Origin: Evernia prunastri
Lineage: Eukaryota > Ascomycota > Lecanoromycetes > Lecanorales > Parmeliaceae
Direction: 5' to 3'
Assembly: GCA_003184365.1 (NCBI GenBank)
Contig: NKYR01000003.1
Coordinates: forward strand, 248,001 to 312,000
DNA length: 64,000 nt
Position 1 is the stretch's first letter, and the number at the start of each line of letters is the position of its first letter. Shown in pieces: positions 45,434 through 56,365 of this stretch. Below the pieces are notes generated by a model. That model worked only from the letters and a program-made list of their open reading frames with translations, ran no database searches and was not told the origin of the DNA. The position numbers and the translations under genes are program-made.

Positions 45434-46753
45434 AATTCTTTGAGCGAGGCTCTGCGGGAATATCTACGCTTACTCTAGAGTTTCTAAATACATAGACTAA
45501 ATTAGCGCATAACCCCAGACGGGAACATCAATCAATCATCAAGGTACTTTCGTTTCCAATACTTCTGAAGATGCCTTAGGTATTTACACGAATAAATGAC
45601 AACAATCTGGATTTGTTGGACTATGTTCGTCCACTTGCTAACCCTTCCGATGGTCTTTCTACGAGTCATGCCCATGGATATCCTTCACGCTCGAGTTTCT
45701 CATCCGGCCGCCATCTCTACCTTTTCTACATTTCATGGATTTCCTGCGACTATACTCTTGCTCGCATAAGTTGAACTATCAATCTCTCAATGCCGCACGC
45801 ACGGCTCATCTCACAGAGGAGCATTGGCCATTAGAGAGCGAAAACCGTGGAAAAAAGTCAGGCGCATCGCCAGGGAAAGATCGCAGTTGTAAGGAAATTT
45901 TCGGTATCCTTCTTTCGTTTGAGAAGTGATTTTCGACAGAATATGCCGATTCGTCCCGGTCGATAGCCACAAGTGTTTGTTTGGGTAGGAAATGTACAAG
46001 AGCTTGTCATGGGATTTGAAGAGCATGGGTTGCCCAAAAAAGTGACGATTATCATGTGCATCTTTTAAGTTGATCTGATTAACTGATTTTCGATTGAAAC
46101 AATTTATGTGTTCTACATAACTTATGCATTCAGAAGGAGCCTCTGTCTGTTAGAACTCCGAGAGCATTTCTTGACCCTTGGAACACGCCATCTTCCTATC
46201 ATTATAGAGCTCCGTAGAGTGGATCTAAACCTTGGTCTCGGCATCCTCAGATTATGGTGCTGGCTTCAAAAGTTACCCCAAGTCTATCGATATCAACTCT
46301 GTCTTTGATTATAGTCTCCTATACAAATGTCGCTTCGAGATCTTTCGAAATACCGGCTGGCAGTTTTTCGGAATTGCAGGCATGGTGTTTACTCTCCACG
46401 ATCGATATAGACTGCTCTGACCGCAAGTGTCGTGCACATTGTATTATTGTCCCACTACACAATCCCGTTTCTGGGCAGCTGATTTGACCTGTCAAGAGGA
46501 TTTGATAAAGACGTATTTTATGGAGCTAGAATAGGATAACCGTTAGCCGTAATATATCTTCAGCCCTACGAGTAAAGTAAAAGTTCAAGACGCGACACGA
46601 GTAGAGCAACAATTCAACAAACCGTGAGCAGCTCAGGATTTCTGCTGGCGCAATGTTCCGAAAAGCACATAGACAGTATCATCAGTTAGAGCGCTTTAGT
46701 CAGTTTCGATTAGCTGTGGACTTTTAGCCAACTCGCAAAGTCAGTCCAGCAGT
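45434..46753. other. Divergent intergenic region between THO1 and the Aquarius-type helicase
   Basis: 1.3 kb holding both promoters. No gene-like frame with motifs was seen. Confidence 0.5.
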
Positions 46754-49700
46754 ATGGCAGAGGCGAACACTTTAACGGATGGACACCAGCCCGGCGTCGG
46801 GGATTTCGAGAGCGACAATCATTGGGTTCAACTCGCGAAGAAGCACTGGCCAAGAGCTACCAAGTCGAAGAAGATAAAATCAGAAGTAATCAAGAAAGAG
46901 ATCTGGGATGTACTGGAACAGGAGGCCTTCCACTTTCGGAGTCTGCTCATGCTCGAGAACCTGCAGCTGCTGGAGAAGTACACGGACCCTCCATCTTTGA
47001 GCAATATATATTGACAAGTCGTTAGCTATCTATGGCCTGGCTACACCGAAGCATCAACAAATCACCATGTGCTTCTGATTGCCCTCATCGTCACCGTGAA
47101 GAGCAGAGAGAATCTTCCCATATGGAGTAAGCAGCCCAGCCTTTCTGGTGGCCGGGAGAGGAGTAGCTAATGATGTCAAGATGTCTTCGCCGATGATTCC
47201 GAACGCTTCTCGTCCTTCTTCCGCCGTGTTCTATCAATGACCATTGATTCATCTCTGTCGGCGCCCATACACACCCATCTGCTTTCCTACCTTCTCAGTG
47301 CCTTTCAATCGCTAGACAACGGTCTAGTACGTAAGGAATGTGCACCGTTGGTATCAATATCTATATGGCATAATCTTGCATCGGAAGCAGCTCGGGAGCG
47401 GAAATTTGAGGAGCACGGTCAACTGCGAAAAGCGTGGAGGGCTGCTGCCAAAAAATACGAAGCTGCAGACGAAGAAGCTAAGGCAAAGTTGCGATTTGAA
47501 CGCTCATGGCTCTATACTCTTCTGTTGGATTTTGTTGGTCGTTTATATGGAGCGAGCGAAGGTGAGTTATAACAGTGCCGGGTCATGCGTTTACTAACAG
47601 TGTAGTAGGCGATTTGGTATACTGCGAGAAGTTTCTCGAGTTCTTGACTGATCTTGAGAGTCAGCTGCCTACGAGAAGATATGTCAATGCTCTGGTGCAA
47701 GATTTGAATCTCCTAGCCCTGATCAGAATATCCCCAATGTTTAATACCCAAGACAACGGCCTCTTGCGTGATTTATTCGCTCTTTTCCGTCATTTTGTGT
47801 ATTTCCCCGTCGATGACAATACAGGCCTGCAGTACTCGAAAGCTCAGTCATATGCAAAGCACTGTGAGAACCTGGCCCGGCTGCAAAGGACTGCGCTCAG
47901 GCATTTCAAAGAGAAGCTGACAGTACTTGCACTCTCCAATTATGGAGCCATCGATCAAAGGAAGGAGTTGGAAGAGTTCCTAACACCCTTGATGGATGCT
48001 GAGCTGAGAGAGATGTGCCTACTACTAGGCTTTAGGACGGCGTACCCGTCCGCATCGAATGTTCAAGTCAATCGAGAGCTACTGATGGAGATAGTGCTGT
48101 TCGCACACGAGAAAAGGAAGACGTTCCAAGAGACTCTGAGAGATTTGAGCACAAAGCCGACAGAGGCAGAGCTATATGAGCCTTCACTGATACGCAATGA
48201 GACTTATAATGGATCAAGGTCTTTAGCGATACCAAAACTAAATCTTCAGTATCTCAGTGTTGGAGACTTCCTGTGGCGCTCATTTATTCTCTACCGTTGC
48301 GAGCAGTTCTTCGAGATTAGAAACTATCTCGAGGATACCATCAAAAGATTGCAACCAAGAAGGATCGGTTCCGTAGATGGTGTCCATTTTGATGGTTTTT
48401 CGAAGGTAGCACTTCCCATCAAAAAGCCTGCGTAAGTGCCAAATTCCAGGCTTCCGCCTTGAATCATATGCTAACTGCCTGATAGGATATTGGAAGCTGC
48501 TCCGGCAAAGGTCGGGCATGATCAACCAGCTTACGTTAGGGCTGAGATTACTCTCAACGTAAGCAAGTTGGCCGATACCGTTCGACACGATTGGGACTCC
48601 TTGCGACAAGGTGATATCGTCTACTTACTCTCAATCGAGTCAGCCGAAGCTTCACGCACATTGATGAACGGCCATTCAAAGCAAAGCGGCGAGGGAAAGT
48701 CCGGCCTACTTGCTCTACGAACCGCCGAGGTTGTGCAATTGCTCGATGAGAATGGTCGCTCTATAAGAGAGCCACGACCTGAACAAATGAACGGCTACGG
48801 GAACAGACCACGCATCAGAAGGCTCATGGTCAACCTGGACCCGTTGGCTTTCAAAGCGGATGCTGAACTTAAGGAGAAAGGAAGACCAGATGTCTACGAA
48901 CATCTCAACGTAATTGTTCGACGACATCAGCGCGCGAATAATTTCAAGAAGATCTTGGAGACTATACAAAGCCTTGCACTATCTGATGTGCCTGTCCCCA
49001 CATGGCTGCAGGAAGTGTTTCTGGGATACGGGGATCCTGCTTCGGCAACGTATGCTCGGCTTTCAAACCAGCTGAAGGCCATCGATTTTCGAGACACTTT
49101 TATTGATTGGCAGCACCTGGTAGATAGCTTTCCGGGCAAGGTATGGACCATCCGACTCTAGCAGTCCGTGCCAATCGCTAATGCATCTTGCAGACCGTTG
49201 AATCCGAAGACAAGAAGGTTGATAGCTTCTCTCCTCCATATGTCCTCCGAAACTCCACTACCTCAGCTCCTGCCATTCAGCCTAAGCCCTCGAAGAAGCG
49301 TCGACGTGACGAGGTCGAGCCTGTGCAGCAGACTTCAGAGTCTGTCAAGGTATCCACGTATCGTCCACTTGCCAGCGGACCGTATCCAAGCGATGCACCG
49401 AGGCATAACACTGTCCGCTTCACGCCGGTCCAGGTCGAGGCAATCACCTCAGGCACTCAACCAGGTCTGACAATCATAGTAGGGCCCCCAGGGACGGGTA
49501 AAACGGACGTGGCCACTCAAATCATCAACAACATCTATCACGACTTCCCTTCACAGCGAACCTTGCTGATAGCACATAGTAACCAGGCACTGAACCAACT
49601 CTTTCAGAAAATAGTGCGCCTGGACATTGATGGACGGCATTTGCTTCGGCTAGGTCAGGGGGAGGGCGACTTAGAAACTGCAGAGAGCTTCAGCAAGTAT

Positions 49701-51309
49701 GGTCGAGTAGAGTCTTTCCTCGACAACAGAGCCCAACTGCTTTACGAAGTCGATCGCCTCGCCGCGAACTTTGGCGCTCCGGGTGCTCACGGCAGCACTT
49801 GTGAAACTGCCGGCTACTTCAACTCTGTCTACGTGCAGCCTGCTTGGGCGAAATTCCGAGATCTAGCTAATGACACGGACTCAACCGCCGAAGATATCAT
49901 CTCGACATTCCCTTTCCACCACTATTTCCAGAACGCTCCTCAGCCACTTTTCCCATCCGAAGGCACTAAGGATGAGGTTCTAGAAATAGTGCAGGGATGC
50001 GAACATCATATTTCCAAAGTCTTTACGTCGCTGGAAGACATCCGCCCTTTCGAGATTCTCCGCAACAACCGCGACAAGACCAATTACCTCATGATAAAAG
50101 AAGCGCGTATCATTGCAATGACGAGCACGCATGCCGCCATGCGTCGACAGGAAATAGCAGATCTAGGCTTCCACTATGACAATGTGGTCATGGAAGAAGC
50201 AGCTCAGATCACCGAGATCGAGAATTTCATCCCTCTAGCTCTCCAGGATCCCAAAGACGGCGAATTGCCTCTTCAAAGGATTGTTCTCTGCGGCGACCAC
50301 CTTCAAAACTCCCCCATCATCCAGAATATGGCATTCCGGCAATTTGCCAACCTAGAGCAATCGCTTTTCCTTCGCCTCGTTCGTCTTGGCGTTCCTACCA
50401 TCACTCTTGACCACCAAGGTCGCGCACGACCCAGCATAGCAAAGCTTTACAAATGGCGTTACCCATCCCTCGATCACCTCCCCAACGTCCTCACCGAACC
50501 TGAGTACCTCCGCGCCAACGCTGGCTTCAAATTTGACTATCAATTCATCGACGTTCCTGATTACAAGGGCGTAGGCGAGTCACAGCCGTCGCCACATTTT
50601 TTCCAGAACCTGGGCGAGGCAGAGTATGCGGTAGCGATATATCAATATATGCGCTTGCTAGGGTATGCAGCAAGCAAGATATCGATACTGACGACCTATG
50701 CCGGGCAGAAGGCTTTGATAAGGGACGTTTTGGCCCACCGATGCAAGGGGAACAGGCTATTTGGCTTACCGAGGATCGTGACGACCGTGGATAAGTACCA
50801 GGGAGAGCAGAATGATTGTGAGCGCCCCCGTTGCTTTATTCTCTATCTTAAGCATGGCGAACTAATGTTCTCCAGATATTATCCTCTCCTTGACTCGTAC
50901 CCGCAGTCCCGGCTATCTCCGCGATATTCGCCGCCTCACTGTCGCCCTGTCTCGCGCTCGACTCGGCTTCTACATACTCGGTCGCCGTAGCACCTTCGAA
51001 ACCTTCTCGGAGCTGATACAAGCTTTCAAGTTGCCTCTAGAACGCCCTGAAAAGCTGATACTCACGACCGGTGAAATGTGCCCAGCTAGCAGACTGCTGA
51101 CCGACGAGGTGGAAGGTACAGAGATGGAGGGAGTGGAGCATTTGGGGCAGTACGTGTTCGAGATGACGCAAGCAAAGGTGGAGATGTTGAAGAGAGGGGA
51201 AAAGGTTTTGCCATCTCAGGAGACTGGTATTGGAGTCGTGGAGGATGAGGATATGAATGGTGAGGGTGGTGAGGTTAAAGTGGAGGAGGAAGCTGAGGTA
51301 TCCGAGTAG
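46754..51309 (+). CDS. cwf11: Aquarius/Cwf11-type spliceosomal RNA helicase
   Basis: Intron-binding SF1 helicase of the activated spliceosome. Exons are 46754-46977, 47026-47126, 47181-47561, 47606-48431, 48486-49140, 49194-50817 and 50876-51309, giving 1414 residues. The N-terminal armadillo-like part is unmistakable (NHWVQLAKKHW, IWDVLEQEAFHFRSLL, LWPGYTEASTNHHVLLIALI, RKECAPLVSISIWHNL, HFVYFPVDDNTG, LTVLALSNYG). A beta/pointer region follows (YVRAEITLNVSKL, NLDPLAFKAD). Helicase motifs: Walker A IVGPPGTGKTDVATQ (about residue 826), MEEAAQITEIENF (motif II), GDHLQNSPIIQN (motif III, lacking the usual QLPP), DHQGRARPS (motif IV), VDKYQGEQND (motif V) and LTVALSRARLGFYI (motif VI). The C-terminal tail is acidic. 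All six joints keep frame. Full length and apparently functional. Confidence 0.95.
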
Positions 51310-51636
51310 GACGAGATCACGTGAGCGGTAGCGCTAGCATAACCGCTAGTCAGATCCGTTGAATTAAGTATTCCTCAACATCAACAGAGTGATGCATTTT
51401 CTTTGGACTTATGTCCTCAATGTTGGAATGATGGCCAGGACCAAGACCCACCGTCATCGGTACACCTCATGAAAGTCAAGCCCTATCCGTGTCCACCAGC
51501 GCGCACCAGTAACAAAAAGCTCACTGCTTCCTCACACACTTCTCTCAAACACGGTTGAATCTTCAAAGCTTCATCAGCTCTTCTGATCATTCACTGGGGA
51601 CCTGCAAGCCTCTTCCTCTTTCACAGGAATCCCAAG
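51310..51636. other. Short intergenic region
   Basis: No gene was seen. An alternative upstream first-exon frame (51555 onward) for the next gene has no ATG. Confidence 0.45.
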
Positions 51637-52439
51637 ATGAAGCTCCGCAGCGAATCCAGCAAGGTCGCTGCATCTGCGACGCCCATTCCCTTCATGCTTT
51701 CCGCTACACAGGCAATGTATGTCAAGACCGAGTCACTGTTGCGGTATGATTATGTCAAGCTGATCAGGTTTTCAACGACAGTACCATCAGCAACGCGTCC
51801 TCACCTCTCCTCCGTCTCCCTCAGGAATTGAAGGATCGGATCTATCATTTCGCCTTCAGCGGTTTCGTTATTGACGTCCAAGCTTATGGTTACAACTACA
51901 GGCTTTACATCTACGGAGCACAAAGCGAGTTTCCTAATGCTTCAGTATGTCGTCAAATGTACCACGACGTGACCAACGTGTTGTATTCTGCCAATACATA
52001 CCTTTGCGTCACTCCCTCCTTCGTTTGTTCATTCATCAAACACAATAATATCTTCAATCGCAATCTAGCAGTGCGCAGCATAGTACTCAAGATTATCGTC
52101 AGGGATGCAGCTGACGAACGCAACTGGAACAATGCGCTTTGCGCATTGGCAGAGAGCTCGAAAAATCTTCGACACATTCGCATCGACATAAGAGAGTTTA
52201 TTTGGAACGGACCCTTCAACAACTGGCACCGATATAGTGCTGCTTTCGGGAAGCGGCCATTCCTTGAGGGTCTACTTGAGCTCAAGAAGTTGCCTTTGCA
52301 GACAATGGAGCTTGACGCGACTGCATACCGTTGGAGCAGCGGGAAAAACGCGAATTACTCTGGGAATTACTGCTGGACGGACGCTCAGAAGAAAGAGTGG
52401 GCGCGGAAGATAAGAGGTGCGATTCTGAGCTCAGAGTGA
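51637..52439 (+). CDS. Fungal F-box-like/DUF protein of the LRLPxELxxxIY type
   Basis: Main exon 51768-52439 is continuous and begins VFNDSTISNASSPLLRLPQE with LKDRIYHFAFSG, the F-box-like opening of a large, lineage-expanded family of unknown function in ascomycetes. CRQMYHDVTNVLYSANTYLC follows, also typical. The 5' end is uncertain: the ATG at 51637 (MKLRSESSKVAA) joins in frame if the intron is 51721-51767 with a GTCAAG donor, giving 251 residues. A better donor (GTATGT at 51718) would fit another upstream frame that has no ATG. No catalytic motif is seen. It may be a substrate adaptor or simply a family of unknown function. Confidence 0.6.
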
Positions 52440-52777
52440 AGACGATGTGGCAAGCAGATTATGGGATCTACCGAAAGAGCCGCCCTTATGGAAATGAGAT
52501 CAGTGGACATGCTGAAGGCCTACGTGCGATGTTAGTCATAGCTTAAGAGGCTAGAATCAGCACATGGTTAGTTTGGATAGCGACTTCATAACTCCTCAAT
52601 AGACTGAGACACTCCAACCCTCTCTTTATCATTTCTATCTGCGCCTTCCCATTACATTGACGCTGTCGGCCCTTCGTAGTGAACGGCGTTGACAACAAAA
52701 CTTCAAAAGCAGCTAGCTATCGTAGTCATCAAAGATAGAAGACGATCCACTGCAAACCAAGAAACAAAGTCACGGAC
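52440..52777. other. Intergenic region
   Basis: Convergent 3' flanks; nothing recognisable. Confidence 0.5.
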
Positions 52778-54692
52778 TCAAATATTCTCTGCCGCATCCT
52801 CCACTCCTCTAACCGTGTCTGATCCGCCATCATTATCTGTATTTACGCGCCTATTACTCATATCTTCAAGCGCAATGTTCTGTGAGGTCGAGTCATCCCG
52901 ATATAGGGTTCCGAAACCATCAATGGTCGCCAATGTAAGCGGTGGTGGGAATCTGTACTCCGATCCTTTGAAAACACCATCTGTAACATCGTTAGCTACA
53001 TGGCCACCAGAAAGCAGCCAAAGAGACTCACTGATTGTCAAGTTGATAAACCCGGCGAGGCAAGGCGCCCAGATCACAACCGCCAGGATTTGCCCGAAGC
53101 TCCAGGTATAGTTGGTGATCGCTCCCCGCAAAATTACAGCATACAGCTGGAAAAGCTGGTAGCCAAACGACAGTGACCATGTTATAACAAACAGTCGTTC
53201 GCTCCATGGGCCCCACGACCTGCGCATGGGAATGCGATTGCTCAGAATGATTCGAAGCATGCAAAGAAACCCAAGTCTTGTACGACCTAATGTCCGGACT
53301 TTCTTCAAAACGCAGTACACCAACCACAGCAAGCTATGGGTCCACATCACCCAGACGATCGCACTGATAATTACATGGTTGTGTCCAGAGTCTGTGAACA
53401 GACTGTTGGATCCACACCAGGTGGTTGTCAAATTGGATGCGAGGAAATCACCGCATGCTGAAAGACCCCCGTAGGATGCGTCGAAAGGGGTTACATACCT
53501 TGCGCTGGATGAGGCGGCTAGCATCACAGTCGACAACACGAAATTAATCGAGGACAGGGAAATCAGGTACCATGATTGTCGTCCATACTGTGAGATCAAA
53601 GCCAAGGTGACCATCGTTGGAGCGAACCCGTTCGTAGCTAATGCCATCAGAAGCCTCGCATCAAGAAGCTCAGGGGAAACAATCCATCGAATGAGCAAGT
53701 AGTCTCTTGCCCAGAAGACTAGGGCCGCGATCTGGATGGCTGCAGCGAAGTAGCATTGCGCTAAGTGAAAATCTACGGTAGCCATCATCAAGGCCTGGAG
53801 GCGTATTTTCTGCTTGCGGCCACTCATATCTCCAAGCGGCCATGAAACGAGGGACAATAACCGGATTGCAATCAATATCGCAGTGACCGACTGGGTGATG
53901 AGGGACGTGAAAACCTAAAGTGCGCTATCAGTGTCTGTATGCGGCAGAAGAAGAACTGCCAGAACATACTCCAATTCCTCCAAGATCCGGGCCCAAAGTC
54001 CTAGGAACACACAAGTCTGCGAAGCATGTCTCTACCTCGTGAGATTGGAACAGAGCAGTGGTACTGCATGTATTTGGAGTGGAAGAATCCTTGTCGTTAA
54101 AAGAGTGAGTCGCTGCGTAGAAAGAGGCGAAACAGGCGACCAAAGTCTCTTGGAGTTGAGCGTTGCTGGTGCCTTGACCTTCACCACTGCTCGCCACACT
54201 CTCGATTGTGGGTATGTTCAATCCCACAGCGTCGAATGGCGTTGTAGTAAGGAGTTGACCACTTCGCTCAAGGCCAGCACCTGCAGTAGCCCACAGACCG
54301 CAAGTCACGAGATTGGAAGGATGCTCAGGATCGAACAGGAGAGATGTATTCTCGCAGACCACCGAACAACTCACTGCTTCACCGCCTACGCCACCGCTGT
54401 AGCAAGGTTGGACGGGCGGTAATGCTGCAAATGGACCAGTGAAGCCTGAGGCATGACTTATTGCGGTGCCGTAGTCGAACCAAGGCTGCAAGGAGGAGTT
54501 GGACAGCATCTTCAGCCTAGAAATCAGAAGCTGTGATTGCGTTGAGGGCGATTGTAATGCTTGGGAGAGAGCAAGATCAGTCACTGTGACCTGATTGACG
54601 GGGAATTGCTGAGATCAAACGGTGGCTTAGTTTTCAACCTCGTTGGTAACGAATGGGCAGACTTTGGAGAGAGCTGTTATAGAAGATACCAT
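52778..54692 (-). CDS. Polytopic membrane protein of unknown function
   Basis: Exons 54608-53970, 53914-53032 and 52980-52778, plus a short first exon 54692-54651, give about 589 residues. The N-terminal 230 residues are Cys-rich and non-hydrophobic, with spaced cysteines (PCYSGGVGGEAVSCSVVC, ACFASFY, TCFADLCVP), likely an extracellular or lumenal domain. Then come about seven hydrophobic segments (for example FTSLITQSVTAILIAIRLLS, FAAAIQIAALVFWARDYLLI, AIVWVMWTHSLLWLVYCVLK, WSFGQILAVVIWAPCLAGF) and a polar cytoplasmic tail. This layout recurs in uncharacterised fungal receptor-like proteins; I do not assign a ligand. The intron 53031-52981 (51 bases, GTAGCTAACG branch site) contains no stop and keeps frame, so both spliced and unspliced forms are translatable. 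The first intron is oddly short. Confidence 0.75.
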
Positions 54693-55060
54693 AAATATAA
54701 ATGACGATGATTGTTGACAATGGGATTCTGATGCACACGACGAGATGGTAGGATTCTCAGAAATCAGGTCTTTGGTCGATCTTTCCCAATGCCAGACATT
54801 CTTACGAAGACCTCGGAAAGAGAGAGCAAAGAGCAAAGAGCAAAGATGCGGGGGCCATACAAAGATAGAATAGCTACTTACTGCGCAGTAATCATATGTA
54901 TGTGGAAAGCGCCATTGGATAGGGTGCGATTGGCGCTATTATTTACAGCGAAGCTCGTGGCATGCTCCTTTAAGTCCTTCGTGTGAGCATGCTTCGTGGT
55001 GCTGTTGCCGTACTGCGCTCCACAAAACCATAAAGACTTGAGCTTCAACCAGTATCACGA
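54693..55060. other. Intergenic region
   Basis: 5' flank of the membrane protein and 3' flank of the dehydrogenase; no gene seen. Confidence 0.5.
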
Positions 55061-56154
55061 TCAATAGTCGTAGAACCCCTTTCCACATTTTTTCCCTACC
55101 CACCCCGCATCTACCATCTTCCGTAACAGCACCGCGGGCCTATACTTCCCGTCCCCTGTCTCCTCATGTAGCACCTTCATAATCGCCAGACATGTATCAA
55201 TGCCAATGAAATCAGCCAGCTGCAGTGGTCCCATCGGCACATTAGTCCCGTTCTTCATGATGTTGTCAATATCTTCTTTCTTTCCCACGGCCGTTTCAAG
55301 ACATATAATTGCTTCGTTGATGTAGGGCATCAGTATACGGTTGGCGAGGAAGCCCGGTGAGTCGGCAGACTGTGACGGAATCTTGCCCATGCGTTTGCAG
55401 AATTCAACGGCTGTTTCCAGGGTCTCAGGAGATGTTTGTAGCCCACTTATTATTTCAACCCCTTTTTGTATAGGCACTGGGTTCATGAAATGTGTACTAA
55501 TTACCCGAGATGCGGCGGCAAGATCTGTAGGATGGTCTGGTGGTGTAGTTGCTGTGGCTATCTTTGTGATAGAGATGGAGGATGTGTTGGTCGCGAGGAT
55601 GGCATGCGGCGGGGTTATCTTGGCGAGTTGAGAGAAGATATCCGTTTTCAACGAAGGTATCTCAGGCACAGCCTCGATCACGAAGTCGGCATTGGATAGA
55701 TCTTCCATCTTGGTGGTAGGCGAAAGCAGAGAGCGGGCTGTGTCGGCGTCTGCTTGGGAGATCCGATTTTTGGATACATCTTTCTCCAGAAGCTTGTCTA
55801 GTACGTTGATCAGCGGAGAGCACAGTGTACTCGTCTTTCGACAATAGTTACCCGCAAATTTCAACCCTTTGTCCAACGATGCTTGCGAGCTATCGACTAG
55901 AGTTACTGGCACTCCCGCTTTCTGTGCTGCCACGAGCGCAATACCTAGCCCCTGACCTCCTTGAATCAGCCTCCAAAGCCCGTCTCGGATAGCATAGTGT
56001 ATTTCCATTTGCCTACCATTTGCCCGGCTCCGACCACTCCCAGTCGTTTGACTTCCGCTGCTGCCGCAAGACTTGAGCTCGTACTTAAAGAGCGGAGACT
56101 GGCATTGCTGACTTGGTTGGCCAATTGCCGAACGGCGAACAGTGATGTAGACAT
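55061..56154 (-). CDS. 3-hydroxyacyl/3-hydroxybutyryl-CoA dehydrogenase, mitochondrial
   Basis: NAD-dependent oxidation of 3-hydroxyacyl-CoA to 3-ketoacyl-CoA. Exons 56154-56017 and 55951-55061 give 342 residues, the usual HAD length. The N terminus (MSTSLFAVRQLANQVSNASL with RSLSTSSS) is an Arg/Ser-rich amphipathic mitochondrial presequence. Splicing restores the Rossmann motif GVVGAGQMGLGIALVAA. Others: ADFVIEAVPE, ILATNTSSISIT, VISTHFMNPVPIQKGVEII with the catalytic His-Glu pair, SPGFLANRILMPYINEAI, MGPLQLADFIGIDTCLAIM, and GKGFYDY at the end. It lies 35 kb from the peroxisomal cluster and shows mitochondrial rather than PTS1 signals, so it is a core metabolic gene. It is divergent from Tof1 over 211 bases. 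Confidence 0.93.
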
Positions 56155-56365
56155 GTCAAATGTTAAATGCTTCTCATGCTGCTCATCGAAGTGAAAAGAT
56201 GAAAAGGTATCGAAGTCTGTGAAGATTAAAGCGGTGGTGGATAGCTGCGGGGATGGCTTGCAGCGGAACAGGGATCCTCTTGCCTCGGTAAACGCGTCTT
56301 AGCGTCCGTCGCGTCCCCAGAATCGCGCCTTGACATTCATCTATGTGACCAGACACACAGCGAAC

